64,000 nt of DNA from JBGLNJ01 sp041300525 (GTDB lineage Bacteria; Chloroflexota; Anaerolineae; Fen-1058): positions 992,001 through 1,056,000 of the forward strand of contig JBGLNJ010000001.1 of assembly GCA_041300525.1 (NCBI GenBank). The letters are read 5' to 3'. Position 1 is the stretch's first letter; each line of letters starts with the position of its first letter. A model generated the notes under the pieces. That model was not told where the DNA came from. It ran no database searches and saw nothing but the letters and a program-made list of their open reading frames with translations. Below are positions 29,930-37,696 of the stretch, piece by piece. The translations under genes and the position numbers were made by a program.

Positions 29930-30724
29930 ATGGGAACGAAGATCACGGAGGACTACTTCGAGTTTGGGGTGAATAAGTATTTCCGCGGGAATGCGCATCT
30001 CGTGGAGATCGGAACCTACGGCGAAAAAAAGGATCCGATCGGCCCTAAGGCGTATCTGGATCCTCAGAATATAGTCAAGCGAGAGCACCTTGAGGGCCGT
30101 GTCAGCAAAGGCACAACTGCTGAAATCAATTGGAATCAAACGACAGAGGCCGCGGTGGAGGTGAATGGCCGCATGCAGGTCTTCGGCTTGGGCGTGAGTA
30201 CGGCATCGGGGTTCACCTACGAGAGGGCCAAGAGCGCCAATCTCAGGCTTTTCAACTTATTCATTGTCGAGGGAAAGCTCCAGACCATGCTCAACAAGGA
30301 TGCCAATGGCGCGCGCAACTACCTCGCCGACGAGGGCAGCGACGGACGGATCGTCTCGGAGGTCTGGGTTGTGATGGAAGCCGAGCTGTCCGAGCACTTC
30401 GAAACTTCCGCTTCGATCACGGCATCGGCCAACGCCGCCGTTGCTCATCAAGATGGTCTCGGAGCAGGCGCGAGAGATTGTGCCTTGGGTGTGGGGAGTG
30501 AATGGCGCCACTTCGGTGATGGGGTCGGTGCTGGCGGTGATGCTAGCCATCAATTTCGGGTTCCGTGCGGCGCTGGTGGTGGGGACAGTGGTTTACCTGT
30601 GTGCCTTGGTGCTGACGCGAACGATACGGGTCGAGCGATGTTTTACCGCGCCAGCCACTCAGCCGGTGGGATAAGCGATAAGCGGGAGCTTTCGGCGCGG
30701 GCTGTCTATGTCCGAATCATCTGA
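29930..30724 (+). CDS. Hypothetical protein, C-terminal part out of frame after a junction
   Basis: 264-codon frame with a strong site (GAAAGGAGAATGTACG). Residues 1 to ~167 look genuine: DYFEFGVNKYFRGNAHLVEIGTYGEKKD, EHLEGRVSKGTTAEINW, EGSDGRIVSEVWVVMEAELSEHFE. After about 30430 the frame becomes Gly/Ala/Asp-rich and shadows a different reading frame (30432-30674) that encodes the tail of a membrane protein. So the natural C-terminus is lost and the last ~97 residues are probably junk. I recognise no family for the N-terminal part. Confidence 0.55.
   Translation: MGTKITEDYFEFGVNKYFRGNAHLVEIGTYGEKKDPIGPKAYLDPQNIVKREHLEGRVSKGTTAEINWNQTTEAAVEVNGRMQVFGLGVSTASGFTYERAKSANLRLFNLFIVEGKLQTMLNKDANGARNYLADEGSDGRIVSEVWVVMEAELSEHFETSASITASANAAVAHQDGLGAGARDCALGVGSEWRHFGDGVGAGGDASHQFRVPCGAGGGDSGLPVCLGADANDTGRAMFYRASHSAGGISDKRELSARAVYVRII
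30432..30674 (+). pseudogene. 3' fragment of a membrane aminopropyltransferase-like protein
   Basis: Frame TPPLLIKMVSEQAREIVPWVWG then VNGATSVMGSVLAVMLAINFGF, VVGTVVYLCALVLT, to a stop at 30672-30674. The VPW(A/V)WG(I/V)NG...S(V)xGSVLA pattern is the C-terminal membrane part of large spermidine-synthase-like integral membrane proteins. Only ~80 residues remain, joined out of frame to the 29930 gene. Confidence 0.6.
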
Positions 30725-30740
30725 GTCAAAGTGAGGCCAC

Positions 30741-31745
30741 ATGTTCGAAAAGCATCTTGGCATTGATCTAGGCACGGTCAATGTGTTGGTCTATGTCCAC
30801 GGTCGGGGCATCGTTCTGCAAGAACCGTCGGTGGTGGCCCTGTCCGTCAACGAAAACAAAATCGTCGCCGTGGGCGAAGAGGCCAAGGCGATGTACGGCC
30901 GCGCGCCGGACGTCATCGAAGTCCTGCGCCCCATGCGGGATGGCGTCATCGCCGACTATATGGTCACCGAGGCGATGCTGCGCTATTTCATCCACAAGGC
31001 GGTCGGGCGGTCGAGCCTGTTCAAGCCGCGTGTGATGATCAGCGTGCCGTACGGCGTGACGAGCGTGGAAAAGCGCGCGGTTCACGAGGCGGCCGTGGCG
31101 GCCGGCGCGCGCGAGGCTCACCTGTTGTGGGAGCCGGTTGCGGCCGCCATCGGCGCGGGCCTGCCCACCGACACGCCCACCGGCAACATGGTGATTGACA
31201 TGGGTGGCGGGACGACCGAGGCGGCGGTGGTCTCGATGAATGGCATCGTCGTCGCCAACTCGGTCCGCACGGGAGGCGTGCGCTTTGACGAGGCGATTGT
31301 CGCCTACATCCGCAGAAAGTATAACCTGGCGATTGGCGAGCCGACGGCTGAAGAGATCAAGATTCGGATCGGCGCGGCGATGCCGCTGGAAGAACAACTG
31401 ACGATAGAGGTCCAGGGCCGTGATCAAGTCACGGGCTTGCCGAAAACGATCACCGTCAGCTCCGACGAAGTGACCGAGGCGATCAGCGAGTCCTTGGCCG
31501 CCGTGGTGGGCGTGGTCAAATCTGTGTTGGAAAAGACGCCGCCGGAGCTGGCCTCAGATATTATTGACCGTGGGATGGTGCTGGTGGGCGGCGGAGCGCT
31601 CTTGCGCAAGATTGATCAACTGTTGACGAAAGAGACCGGCGTGGCAGTGTATATAGCGGATGCGCCGATGGCGTGCGTGGCGCTCGGCGCCGGCAAGGCG
31701 CTGGCGAATTATTACATTATGCGGCGGAGTATTCCGGGGTTGTAA
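30741..31745 (+). CDS. mreB: Rod shape-determining protein MreB
   Basis: 334 residues, actin fold: phosphate 1 loop LGIDLGTVNVLVYV, connect/phosphate 2 VIDMGGGTTEAAVV, adenosine motif MVLVGGGALLRKID. Polymerises under the membrane and guides peptidoglycan synthesis in rod cells. GTGAGG upstream of ATG. Single gene: no mreC/mreD follows, instead a bidirectional hairpin and then rex on the other strand. Slightly shorter than the E. coli protein (347). Confidence 0.93.
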   Translation: MFEKHLGIDLGTVNVLVYVHGRGIVLQEPSVVALSVNENKIVAVGEEAKAMYGRAPDVIEVLRPMRDGVIADYMVTEAMLRYFIHKAVGRSSLFKPRVMISVPYGVTSVEKRAVHEAAVAAGAREAHLLWEPVAAAIGAGLPTDTPTGNMVIDMGGGTTEAAVVSMNGIVVANSVRTGGVRFDEAIVAYIRRKYNLAIGEPTAEEIKIRIGAAMPLEEQLTIEVQGRDQVTGLPKTITVSSDEVTEAISESLAAVVGVVKSVLEKTPPELASDIIDRGMVLVGGGALLRKIDQLLTKETGVAVYIADAPMACVALGAGKALANYYIMRRSIPGL

Positions 31746-31769
31746 AGACCCAATCTCAAATTTCAAAAG

Positions 31770-31800
31770 AGGGGCGCTCCATGAATGGAAGCGCCCCTTT
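31770..31800. terminator. Bidirectional terminator between mreB and rex
   Basis: AGGGGCGCT/AGCGCCCCT stem with a weakly paired TCCAT..ATGGA loop, then TTT on the plus strand and A-rich bases on the other side giving a T-run on the minus strand. Confidence 0.85.
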
Positions 31801-31826
31801 GACATTTAGGCTCCGATATTCGGGAT

Positions 31827-32441
31827 TTAGAGGTAGTACGTCATCCTCTGCAAGTGCGTCACCGGATCGGTGTGCTGCACGAGCGCGCCGTCTGGCACTT
31901 TGAGGGTGATGGGGGCGTAATTCAGAATCGCCTTGACGCCGGCGGCCACACACGCCTCGGCCACCTTTTGCGCAGCCTTGGCCGGCACGGTGAGCATCAC
32001 CGCGCGAATGCCGCGTTCTTGTGCCACCTCGGCCAGCCGGTCAATGCTCATAATCTCCAGATCGCCGATTGTCTGGCCGATCTTGGCGGGGTCGTTATCG
32101 AACAAGGCGACGATGCGAAAGCCCCGATCCACAAAACCGCCATAGTGCGCCAGCGCTCGCCCCAGGTCCCCCACGCCAATCAAAGCGATCGGCCATTCGC
32201 GGTCCACCTTGAGGATACGCAACAGTTGCTCGCGCAGGTAGCCGACGTTGTAACCCGTCCCCTGTTTGCCAAATTCGCCAAAGAACGACAAGTCCTTGCG
32301 AATCTGCGCCGCGCTGATGCCCAGCCGCTTGCCCAGATCGTGCGACGAGGTCACCTGGGTTCCCTCAGCGGCCAGGAATGAAAGTGCGCGGAGATAAATA
32401 GGCAGACGTCCGACGACAATGTCCGGTATGGGCTTGGCCAT
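31827..32441 (-). CDS. rex: Redox-sensing transcriptional repressor Rex
   Basis: 204 residues from ATG 32441 (MAKPIPDIVVGRLPIYLRAL) after AGGAGG. N-terminal winged helix (GKRLGISAAQIRKDLSFFGEFGKQGTGYNV, the Rex signature) and a Rossmann domain with IGVGDLGRALAHY that binds NAD(H). Rex represses anaerobic/fermentative genes until NADH rises. The upstream in-frame extension to 32516 is unnecessary. Consistent with the AOR genes and an anaerobic lifestyle. Confidence 0.95.
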   Translation of the reverse strand: MAKPIPDIVVGRLPIYLRALSFLAAEGTQVTSSHDLGKRLGISAAQIRKDLSFFGEFGKQGTGYNVGYLREQLLRILKVDREWPIALIGVGDLGRALAHYGGFVDRGFRIVALFDNDPAKIGQTIGDLEIMSIDRLAEVAQERGIRAVMLTVPAKAAQKVAEACVAAGVKAILNYAPITLKVPDGALVQHTDPVTHLQRMTYYL

Positions 32442-32522
32442 GGCAATCCTCCTGTGTGGTTGGCTGCATCGGCTTGCGCCGGGAAAAATGTTACCATAGT
32501 TCGGCGGGGTTGGCAAACGAAC

Positions 32523-32551
32523 TTGCTTGCTGGGGAGGCTCGTGTTATAAT
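32523..32551 (+). promoter_or_regulatory. Promoter for secG
   Basis: TTGCTT (32523-32528), 17-nt spacer, TATAAT (32546-32551), 33 nt before the secG start. Confidence 0.7.
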
Positions 32552-32583
32552 CGCCGCCTGTATTCCAGACAAGGAGTGTTCCG

Positions 32584-32814
32584 TTGGCAACTTATATGAA
32601 TCTGGCTCAAATCGTGATCGCCGTAGCGCTGACCGTGGTCATCATGCTCCAGACCAAAGGGGCTGCATTGGGCGGTGTCTTTGGCCGCAGCGACAGCGCC
32701 GTGTACAAGACCCGACGCGGTATGGAAAAGACCATCTTTAACGTGACGATTGGCTTGTCGGTCGTGTTCTTTGTCATGGCGATCCTCAATGTGATGGTTC
32801 TCCCTGGCAAGTAG
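32584..32814 (+). CDS. secG: Preprotein translocase subunit SecG
   Basis: 76 residues, two membrane helices (LAQIVIAVALTVVIMLQ and FNVTIGLSVVFFVMAILNVMVL) separated by the conserved TKGAALGGVFGRSDSAVYKTRRG loop. TTG start at 32584 with AAGGAG 8 nt upstream; ATG 32599 is a less well placed alternative. Works with SecYE in protein export. Confidence 0.93.
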   Translation: MATYMNLAQIVIAVALTVVIMLQTKGAALGGVFGRSDSAVYKTRRGMEKTIFNVTIGLSVVFFVMAILNVMVLPGK

Positions 32815-32832
32815 AATATCGTTCGGGCAGTG

Positions 32833-32907
32833 TCTTGGGTCGCCACTTGACACTGGCGAGACCCAGCCGATGCGACGTGAGCCACTGGCGAACCGAGTGG
32901 CTCTTTC
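32833..32907 (+). terminator. Double hairpin and terminator after secG
   Basis: First stem TGGGTCGCCA/TGGCGAGACCCA (two unpaired bases) at 32836-32875, then GAGCCACT (32879-32886)/AGTGGCTC (32896-32903) followed by TTTCGTTT. Confidence 0.8.
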
Positions 32908-33007
32908 GTTTACGGCCGGGGCCTGAAGGCAAAGCAAAGCGGCACAGGAGAGTGTTCCTGGTGCCGCTTGTGTGTCTATGGATTCTGATGGAGCCGACAG
33001 TCGGCAT

Positions 33008-33328
33008 TCAGTCAATCTTTACAGGCCAAGTTCGAAATGGAGAGGGTATCGTCGTGAGATCTAAACCCTGTGCCTTTTCTTTGTGTTGTTGGCCCGCGAC
33101 GCTGAACATAGCGCCGTTGCGCCATCGAACACGCAAGGTGACGGCGGCTACTTGCGCGAACAGGTTGGCCGGGTGAACGGCGTAGGTCCTATAGTCCGGG
33201 GCGTCAATGATCAAGGTGACCTCGTCCGGCCGAGGGCCTGGTTCTACTTGAAAGCCCCATGCCATGAATAGTTTGATCGCATCCTCGAACGGCAAAGATT
33301 TGAACAAGGTTGATTCGATTGCTGACAT
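33008..33328 (-). CDS. Hypothetical protein (106 residues)
   Basis: ATG 33328 (MSAIESTLFKSLPFEDAIKLF) after GGGGGAGAAACGAG. No membrane segment, no motif recognised. Contains MAWGFQVEPGPRPDEVTLIIDAPDYRTYAVHPANLFAQVAAVTLRVRW split by short loops: a helix followed by a beta-rich domain. Lies alone, convergent with secG and divergent from the AOR promoter. Confidence 0.6.
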   Translation of the reverse strand: MSAIESTLFKSLPFEDAIKLFMAWGFQVEPGPRPDEVTLIIDAPDYRTYAVHPANLFAQVAAVTLRVRWRNGAMFSVAGQQHKEKAQGLDLTTIPSPFRTWPVKID

Positions 33329-33485
33329 CTCGTTTCTCCCCCTCCATCTTGGAATCATTCTCTAACAAGATGTCTCTATCATAAACTAAAATGCTGAGTG
33401 TGCCGTTAGCGTTGTGTGGCAACACCGTGACCATTGCGTTGATGCGCCTGTGGTCCCCGTCAAAGTAGCACTCTTTGTCAGGTTG

Positions 33486-33514
33486 TTGACATGACGGCGG
33501 CTTTTTGATAGAAT
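33486..33514 (+). promoter_or_regulatory. Consensus promoter upstream of the first AOR gene
   Basis: TTGACA (33486-33491), 17-nt spacer, TAGAAT (33509-33514). Transcription would start near 33521, about 365 nt before the AOR start codon. Confidence 0.75.
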
Positions 33515-33646
33515 AAGCACACTGAATCACTCACCAACCCTTTCGCCGGATCACATCTCTGATCAATTTCATCGGAGATCAATGGCAGGCAACAGGAGCG
33601 CACGTCAACTCAAATCCTCCTTGAAAACAAAATCTTTTCGCAAGTC

Positions 33647-33680
33647 AGGCGCTATGCCATCATGGCATAGCGCCTTTAAT
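33647..33680 (+). terminator. Strong hairpin inside the AOR leader
   Basis: 13-bp perfect stem AGGCGCTATGCCA / TGGCATAGCGCCT, loop TCA, then TTAAT. Lies between the promoter and the AOR gene, so it would end a ~155-nt leader RNA unless bypassed. Confidence 0.8.
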
Positions 33681-33696
33681 GTTTGCTTGCCATGCT

Positions 33697-33799
33697 CTAG
33701 CAGCCTATCGGAGAGGCGTAGTTTAGCCCCTTGTGGGCGTTGTGGTGACGGGCACAAGGACCTACGCTTCGCGTACGGGGTTCTCCGACAGGCTGCTAG
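33697..33799. mobile_element. 103-bp inverted-repeat element (MITE-like)
   Basis: CTAGCAGCCTATCGGAGA (33697-33714) and its inverse TCTCCGACAGGCTGCTAG (33782-33799), 17/18. No clear target duplication and no coding capacity. Lies in the AOR leader between the hairpin and the start codon. Confidence 0.7.
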
Positions 33800-33884
33800 C
33801 GCGAGAGAGAACCAGATTGCCAACTCTTGTGCGTGATCAGTCTTATCAGCCGGTAATTCTCAATCCGTAGAAGAAAGGAGTACC

Positions 33885-35654
33885 GTGTCCACTTGTATCT
33901 TGCGCATCAACATGACCGATCTGACCTATCGTGTGGAGGATGTCCCAGAAGCCTACAAGCGTCTGGGCGGGCGCGGCGTCACGTCATCTATTGTCGCCGA
34001 CGAGGTCCCGCCATTGTGCCATCCACTCGGCCCCAATAACAAGCTCGTCTTTTCGCCTGGCATGGTAACGGGCACCGCCGCGCCAACGTCGGCTCGCCTC
34101 TCTGTGGGCGCCAAGTCCCCACTCACTGGCGGCATCAAGGAATCCAACGCCGGTTCTTCGTGGGCCCGCGACTTGGCGGTGATGCAGGTCAAGGCTATCG
34201 TGGTGGAAGGCCAGCCCAAGGAAAAGGCCAAGTTCTGGGGCGTCAATCTCACTTGGGACGCTGCGGCCGGCAAGCCCAAAGTCGAGTTCTTTGACGCGAC
34301 CGAATATGCTGGCAAAGCTCTGCCGGAGGTGTTCCCTAAGGTGTACGAGCGATTCGGGGACAAGATTGCCATCGCCGGATGCGGCATGGCTGGCGAGCAC
34401 GGCTATGCCAACTCGGGCATCGTGTTCAACGACGAGTCCAAGCGCGCCACTCGCTACGCTGGGCGCGGCGGCATGGGCGCAGTGATGGGCAGCAAGAGGC
34501 TAAAGTTCATCGTCATCAACGACGATGGCGCTCCCGGCGTGCCGATTGTGGACAAGGCGCTGTTCGATCAGGGACGCAAGAAGATGACCGACGCTTTGAT
34601 GACCCACGACATCACCAAGCCCAAGGGCGCGCTGAATAGCTATGGCACAGCCGTCCTCATCAATATCCTGAACGAGGCTGGCGGCCTGCCCACCCGCAAT
34701 TTCTCCAGTGGTCGCTTTGAGGGGGCGGCTGCTATCGCGGGCGAGTCCATCTTTGATGGCAACAAGCAGCGTTTGGGCAAGGAACTGTATAACCATGCCT
34801 GTAGCCCCGGCTGCATCATCCAGTGCTCCAACACATGGTACAAGCCCGATGGCACAGAGCATACCTCCTGCGTGGAGTACGAGTCAGCCTGGGCTTTGGG
34901 CGCCGACTGCGGCATTGACAACCTGGACGACGTGGCCGAACTGATTCGCTTGTGCAATGCCTATGGCCTGGACACCATCGAGACCGGCACCACCATCGGC
35001 GTGGCGATGGAAGCCGGTGTGATCAAGTTTGGCGATGGCAAGGGCGCGATCAACTTGGTCCACGAGATGGGCAAGGGAACGCCGATGGGCCGCATCCTGG
35101 GCAGCGGCACCGAGGTGACCGGCAAGGCTTTTGGCGTGACCCATGTGCCTACGGTCAAGGGCCAGAGCATGCCGGCTTATGAGCCTCGCGCCGTCAAGGG
35201 CATCGGCATCACCTATGCCACCAGCACGATGGGCGCAGACCACACCGCCGGCTACACCATCGCGCCCGAAATTCTGGGCGTCATGGGCAAGCAAGACCCG
35301 CTCAGCCCTGAAGGCAAGGCGGCCTTGAGCCGCGCCTTCCAGGCGACCACGGCTTTCATTGACTCTAGCGGCCACTGTTTGTTCATCGCCTTCGCCATCC
35401 TGGACATTGCCAGCGGCTATGAAGGCATGATCGAAGAAGCCAACGGCGTCTTGGGCACCAACTGGAGCGCGGCTGACATTCTCGCGCTGGGCGGATCCAT
35501 CTTGAAGAAAGAGCGGGCGTTCAACGAAGCGGCCGGTATCGGCAAGGCCGCCGACCGCTTGCCCGAGTTCATGAAGTTCGAGCCGCTGCCTCCGCATAAC
35601 CAGGTCTTTGACGTTTCGGACAGCGCATTGGATTCGGTCTTCGCCGAGTTGTAG
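33885..35654 (+). CDS. Aldehyde:ferredoxin oxidoreductase family protein (AOR 1)
   Basis: 589 residues, GTG start with AAAGGAG. N-terminal pterin-binding domain (LGGRGVTSSIVADEVPPLCHPLG, GRGGMGAVMGSKRLK) and C-terminal helical domains. The cluster ligands are CSPGCIIQC (C-x3-C-x3-C) plus a later Cys in SSGHCLF, near the active site. Enzymes of this family use a bis-pterin tungsten or molybdenum cofactor and a [4Fe-4S] cluster to oxidise aldehydes or reduce acids with ferredoxin. The following radical SAM and MoaD-like genes support a W/Mo cofactor. Preceded by an attenuator-like leader. Confidence 0.93.
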   Translation: MSTCILRINMTDLTYRVEDVPEAYKRLGGRGVTSSIVADEVPPLCHPLGPNNKLVFSPGMVTGTAAPTSARLSVGAKSPLTGGIKESNAGSSWARDLAVMQVKAIVVEGQPKEKAKFWGVNLTWDAAAGKPKVEFFDATEYAGKALPEVFPKVYERFGDKIAIAGCGMAGEHGYANSGIVFNDESKRATRYAGRGGMGAVMGSKRLKFIVINDDGAPGVPIVDKALFDQGRKKMTDALMTHDITKPKGALNSYGTAVLINILNEAGGLPTRNFSSGRFEGAAAIAGESIFDGNKQRLGKELYNHACSPGCIIQCSNTWYKPDGTEHTSCVEYESAWALGADCGIDNLDDVAELIRLCNAYGLDTIETGTTIGVAMEAGVIKFGDGKGAINLVHEMGKGTPMGRILGSGTEVTGKAFGVTHVPTVKGQSMPAYEPRAVKGIGITYATSTMGADHTAGYTIAPEILGVMGKQDPLSPEGKAALSRAFQATTAFIDSSGHCLFIAFAILDIASGYEGMIEEANGVLGTNWSAADILALGGSILKKERAFNEAAGIGKAADRLPEFMKFEPLPPHNQVFDVSDSALDSVFAEL

Positions 35655-35670
35655 CAGATCGCAGCAGAAT

Positions 35671-35703
35671 ACGGACAGGGCAACCACTGCCCTGTCCGTT
35701 TGC
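35671..35703 (+). terminator. Hairpin between AOR 1 and the maturase gene
   Basis: 12-bp stem ACGGACAGGGCA / TGCCCTGTCCGT, loop ACCAC, then TTGC. Would make AOR mRNA more abundant than the maturase mRNA. Confidence 0.85.
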
Positions 35704-35715
35704 TTCTGAGGCAAG

Positions 35716-36903
35716 ATGCCCAAAATCATAACCGACGATCAGGGCCGGCTGGCTCTGCCTGACGACTTTGTCCAACGCCGGCGACTGGCGGCCAACCTCG
35801 AATACTGGCTGGACGAGCGCGAAGGCGAGCTCATTCTCCGCCCGCGCCTCCCCGACGCGCGCAAGTTGTACATCGAGCCGACGACCGGCTGCAATCTCCA
35901 CTGCCGCACCTGTATCCGCAACGTCTGGGGCGACCCTGAAGCCGAGATGTCTATGGATACATTCCGGCGTGTGGTAGACAGCCTGGAGAGCCTGCCCAAC
36001 TTGACCCGTGTCATTTTCACTGGCTTTGGCGAACCTCTGTCACATCCCAATATCCTGGAAATGATCGAGGCGGTGCGCCAGCACGACCTGGCTGTCAGTG
36101 TTGGCTCCAATGGTTTGCTGCTCAAGCCGGAAATGGCCCGCGAGTTGGTCAGGCTGGGCGTGGATCGCCTGGTCGTGTCCGTGGACGGGGTGAGGCCCGA
36201 GACCTATGCCGATGTTCGCGGCGCGATGCTCTCCGATGTCCTGAGCAACATCCGTGGCCTGAATGAAGCGAAACGCGAACTCGGTTCGCTGTTCCCGGCG
36301 TTGGGGATCGAGTTTGTCGTTTTGAAAAGCAATGTCGCAGAATTGGCCGATCTGACAGGGCTGGCTTCGCGCTTGAACGCGGCTCGCGTTCTCGTCAGCA
36401 ATGTCCTTCCCTACACGGAAGACATGCGCCAAGAAATCCTCTACGGTTACGAGCCGCGCCCGCCTTTCAAAGCGGGTGGCTGGCCGGTCAAGGCCGACGC
36501 CTGGGTGATGTGGGGCACATTGGACTTGCCGCGCATGCACTGGGGCGCGGAGCGGCGCTGCCGCTTTGTGCAGGACAAGTCCATGGTCGTCGGTTGGGAT
36601 GGCGGCGTGGCGCCCTGCTATGCCCTGTCGCACAACTATAGCTACTTTGCCATAGATGGCCGGAAAAAGCAGGTGAGCCGCTACTTGCTGGGGAACGTGA
36701 ACCAGCAATCCCTGTCGGAACTCTGGATGGCGGAAGACTATGTGCGCTTTCGCGGTGAGGTGCGTGGATTTCATTTTCCCTCTTGCCCCAACTGCGACTT
36801 GCGCGAAAGCTGCGACCTGCGCGAGCGCAACGAAGGCTGCTGGGGCTGGAATCCCTCGTGCGCTGATTGCTTGTGGGCGCAAGACATCGTCCGCTGCCCG
36901 TAG
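35716..36903 (+). CDS. Radical SAM maturase for tungsten oxidoreductase (W_rSAM_matur-like)
   Basis: 395 residues. N-terminal ~50 residues look like an AbrB-type swapped hairpin (IITDDQGRLALPDDFV). Radical SAM cluster in TGCNLHCRTC (C-x3-C-x2-C). The C-terminus is Cys-rich: CPNCDLRESCDLRERNEGCWGW and CADCLW, a SPASM/twitch-type auxiliary cluster. This matches the radical SAM proteins that accompany tungsten AORs and are thought to modify the enzyme or cofactor. Position directly after AOR 1 fits. TGAGGCAAG upstream of ATG. Confidence 0.9.
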   Translation: MPKIITDDQGRLALPDDFVQRRRLAANLEYWLDEREGELILRPRLPDARKLYIEPTTGCNLHCRTCIRNVWGDPEAEMSMDTFRRVVDSLESLPNLTRVIFTGFGEPLSHPNILEMIEAVRQHDLAVSVGSNGLLLKPEMARELVRLGVDRLVVSVDGVRPETYADVRGAMLSDVLSNIRGLNEAKRELGSLFPALGIEFVVLKSNVAELADLTGLASRLNAARVLVSNVLPYTEDMRQEILYGYEPRPPFKAGGWPVKADAWVMWGTLDLPRMHWGAERRCRFVQDKSMVVGWDGGVAPCYALSHNYSYFAIDGRKKQVSRYLLGNVNQQSLSELWMAEDYVRFRGEVRGFHFPSCPNCDLRESCDLRERNEGCWGWNPSCADCLWAQDIVRCP

Positions 36904-36915
36904 GGAGAGGCGACC

Positions 36916-37155
36916 GTGCGTGTCCAAGTCAAAGTCTTTGCGACCCTGCGCCGCTATGTTGACCGTGCGGTCTCGGGCATTCCGTTCGAAGTTGATCTGC
37001 CGGATGGGGCGACTGTGGCAGACCTGATCGAGCAGTTGAATCTGCCGCCCGAAGAGGTCAAGCTGGCTTTTGTCAATGCCCGCGCCCGCGAAAAAGATTG
37101 GCATTTGGCGGCGGGCGACCAAGTGGGCATTTTCCCGCCGATTGGAGGAGGATGA
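36916..37155 (+). CDS. MoaD/ThiS-like sulfur carrier with Gly-Gly end
   Basis: 79 residues, beta-grasp fold, GTG start after GGGAGAGGCGACC. Ends GDQVGIFPPIGGG: the terminal Gly-Gly is the adenylation/thiocarboxylation site. Likely supplies sulfur for pterin cofactor synthesis used by the neighbouring AOR. One nucleotide before the next gene, so co-translated. Confidence 0.9.
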   Translation: MRVQVKVFATLRRYVDRAVSGIPFEVDLPDGATVADLIEQLNLPPEEVKLAFVNARAREKDWHLAAGDQVGIFPPIGGG

Positions 37156-37156
37156 C

Positions 37157-37528
37157 GTGCCGGACATTACCGTGGACACGTGGCTGTATGGCGAGTTGGC
37201 GCGTTACGGAGGCGAGGCGGACAAGGGCAGCTTTGCCAATCCACAAGCGCATCTGCCCGAGGGAAGCACCGTGGCGGATTTATTGGCTCATCTGAACATG
37301 CCAACCGAGGCGCGTGGGGTTACTTTTATCAACGGTCAACTGAGCGCCATGCCCGGCTTGCAGCCGGACTTGGGGCACGCCCTGCGCGATGGCGACCGTG
37401 TGGCTTTTTTTCATCTCCAGGCCATGTGGCCTTTCCAGTACCGGCTTGGCGCGGCGGCGATTCCTGAGATGGCCGACGCGATGCAATCTAGCAGAGATCA
37501 TGGTCTGCATCACGCGTACAAGACCTAG
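37157..37528 (+). CDS. MoaD-like protein with C-terminal extension and no Gly-Gly
   Basis: 123 residues from GTG 37157 (after GGAGGAGGATGAC). The first ~85 residues have a beta-grasp look (EGSTVADLLAHLNM, VTFINGQL, DGDRVAFFHL). Instead of ending at Gly-Gly it runs on: QAMWPFQYRLGAAAIPEMADAMQSS and an HHAYKT end. It therefore cannot be activated as a sulfur carrier in the normal way; a binding or scaffold role for AOR assembly is an inference. The longer in-frame start at 37070 overlaps the previous gene. Confidence 0.75.
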   Translation: MPDITVDTWLYGELARYGGEADKGSFANPQAHLPEGSTVADLLAHLNMPTEARGVTFINGQLSAMPGLQPDLGHALRDGDRVAFFHLQAMWPFQYRLGAAAIPEMADAMQSSRDHGLHHAYKT

Positions 37529-37696
37529 CGCGCATCACGCCCCGCTTCCGTTCCCGATCCAATGTTTTGCCCCGTGTGGTGTTCTGTGGTATCATACCGC
37601 CGCCGACGGTCACTGCACCCTCGCGCCGGTCTATTTGCCAGACAGCGGTGAGGGGCACAATCCTCTGCGTCGGGCCGGATACCTCTGTTGCGTCCC

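Noticed and set aside
33582..33836. 84-codon plus frame in the AOR leader
   Set aside because: It runs through the terminator hairpin and the inverted-repeat element; no conserved sequence.
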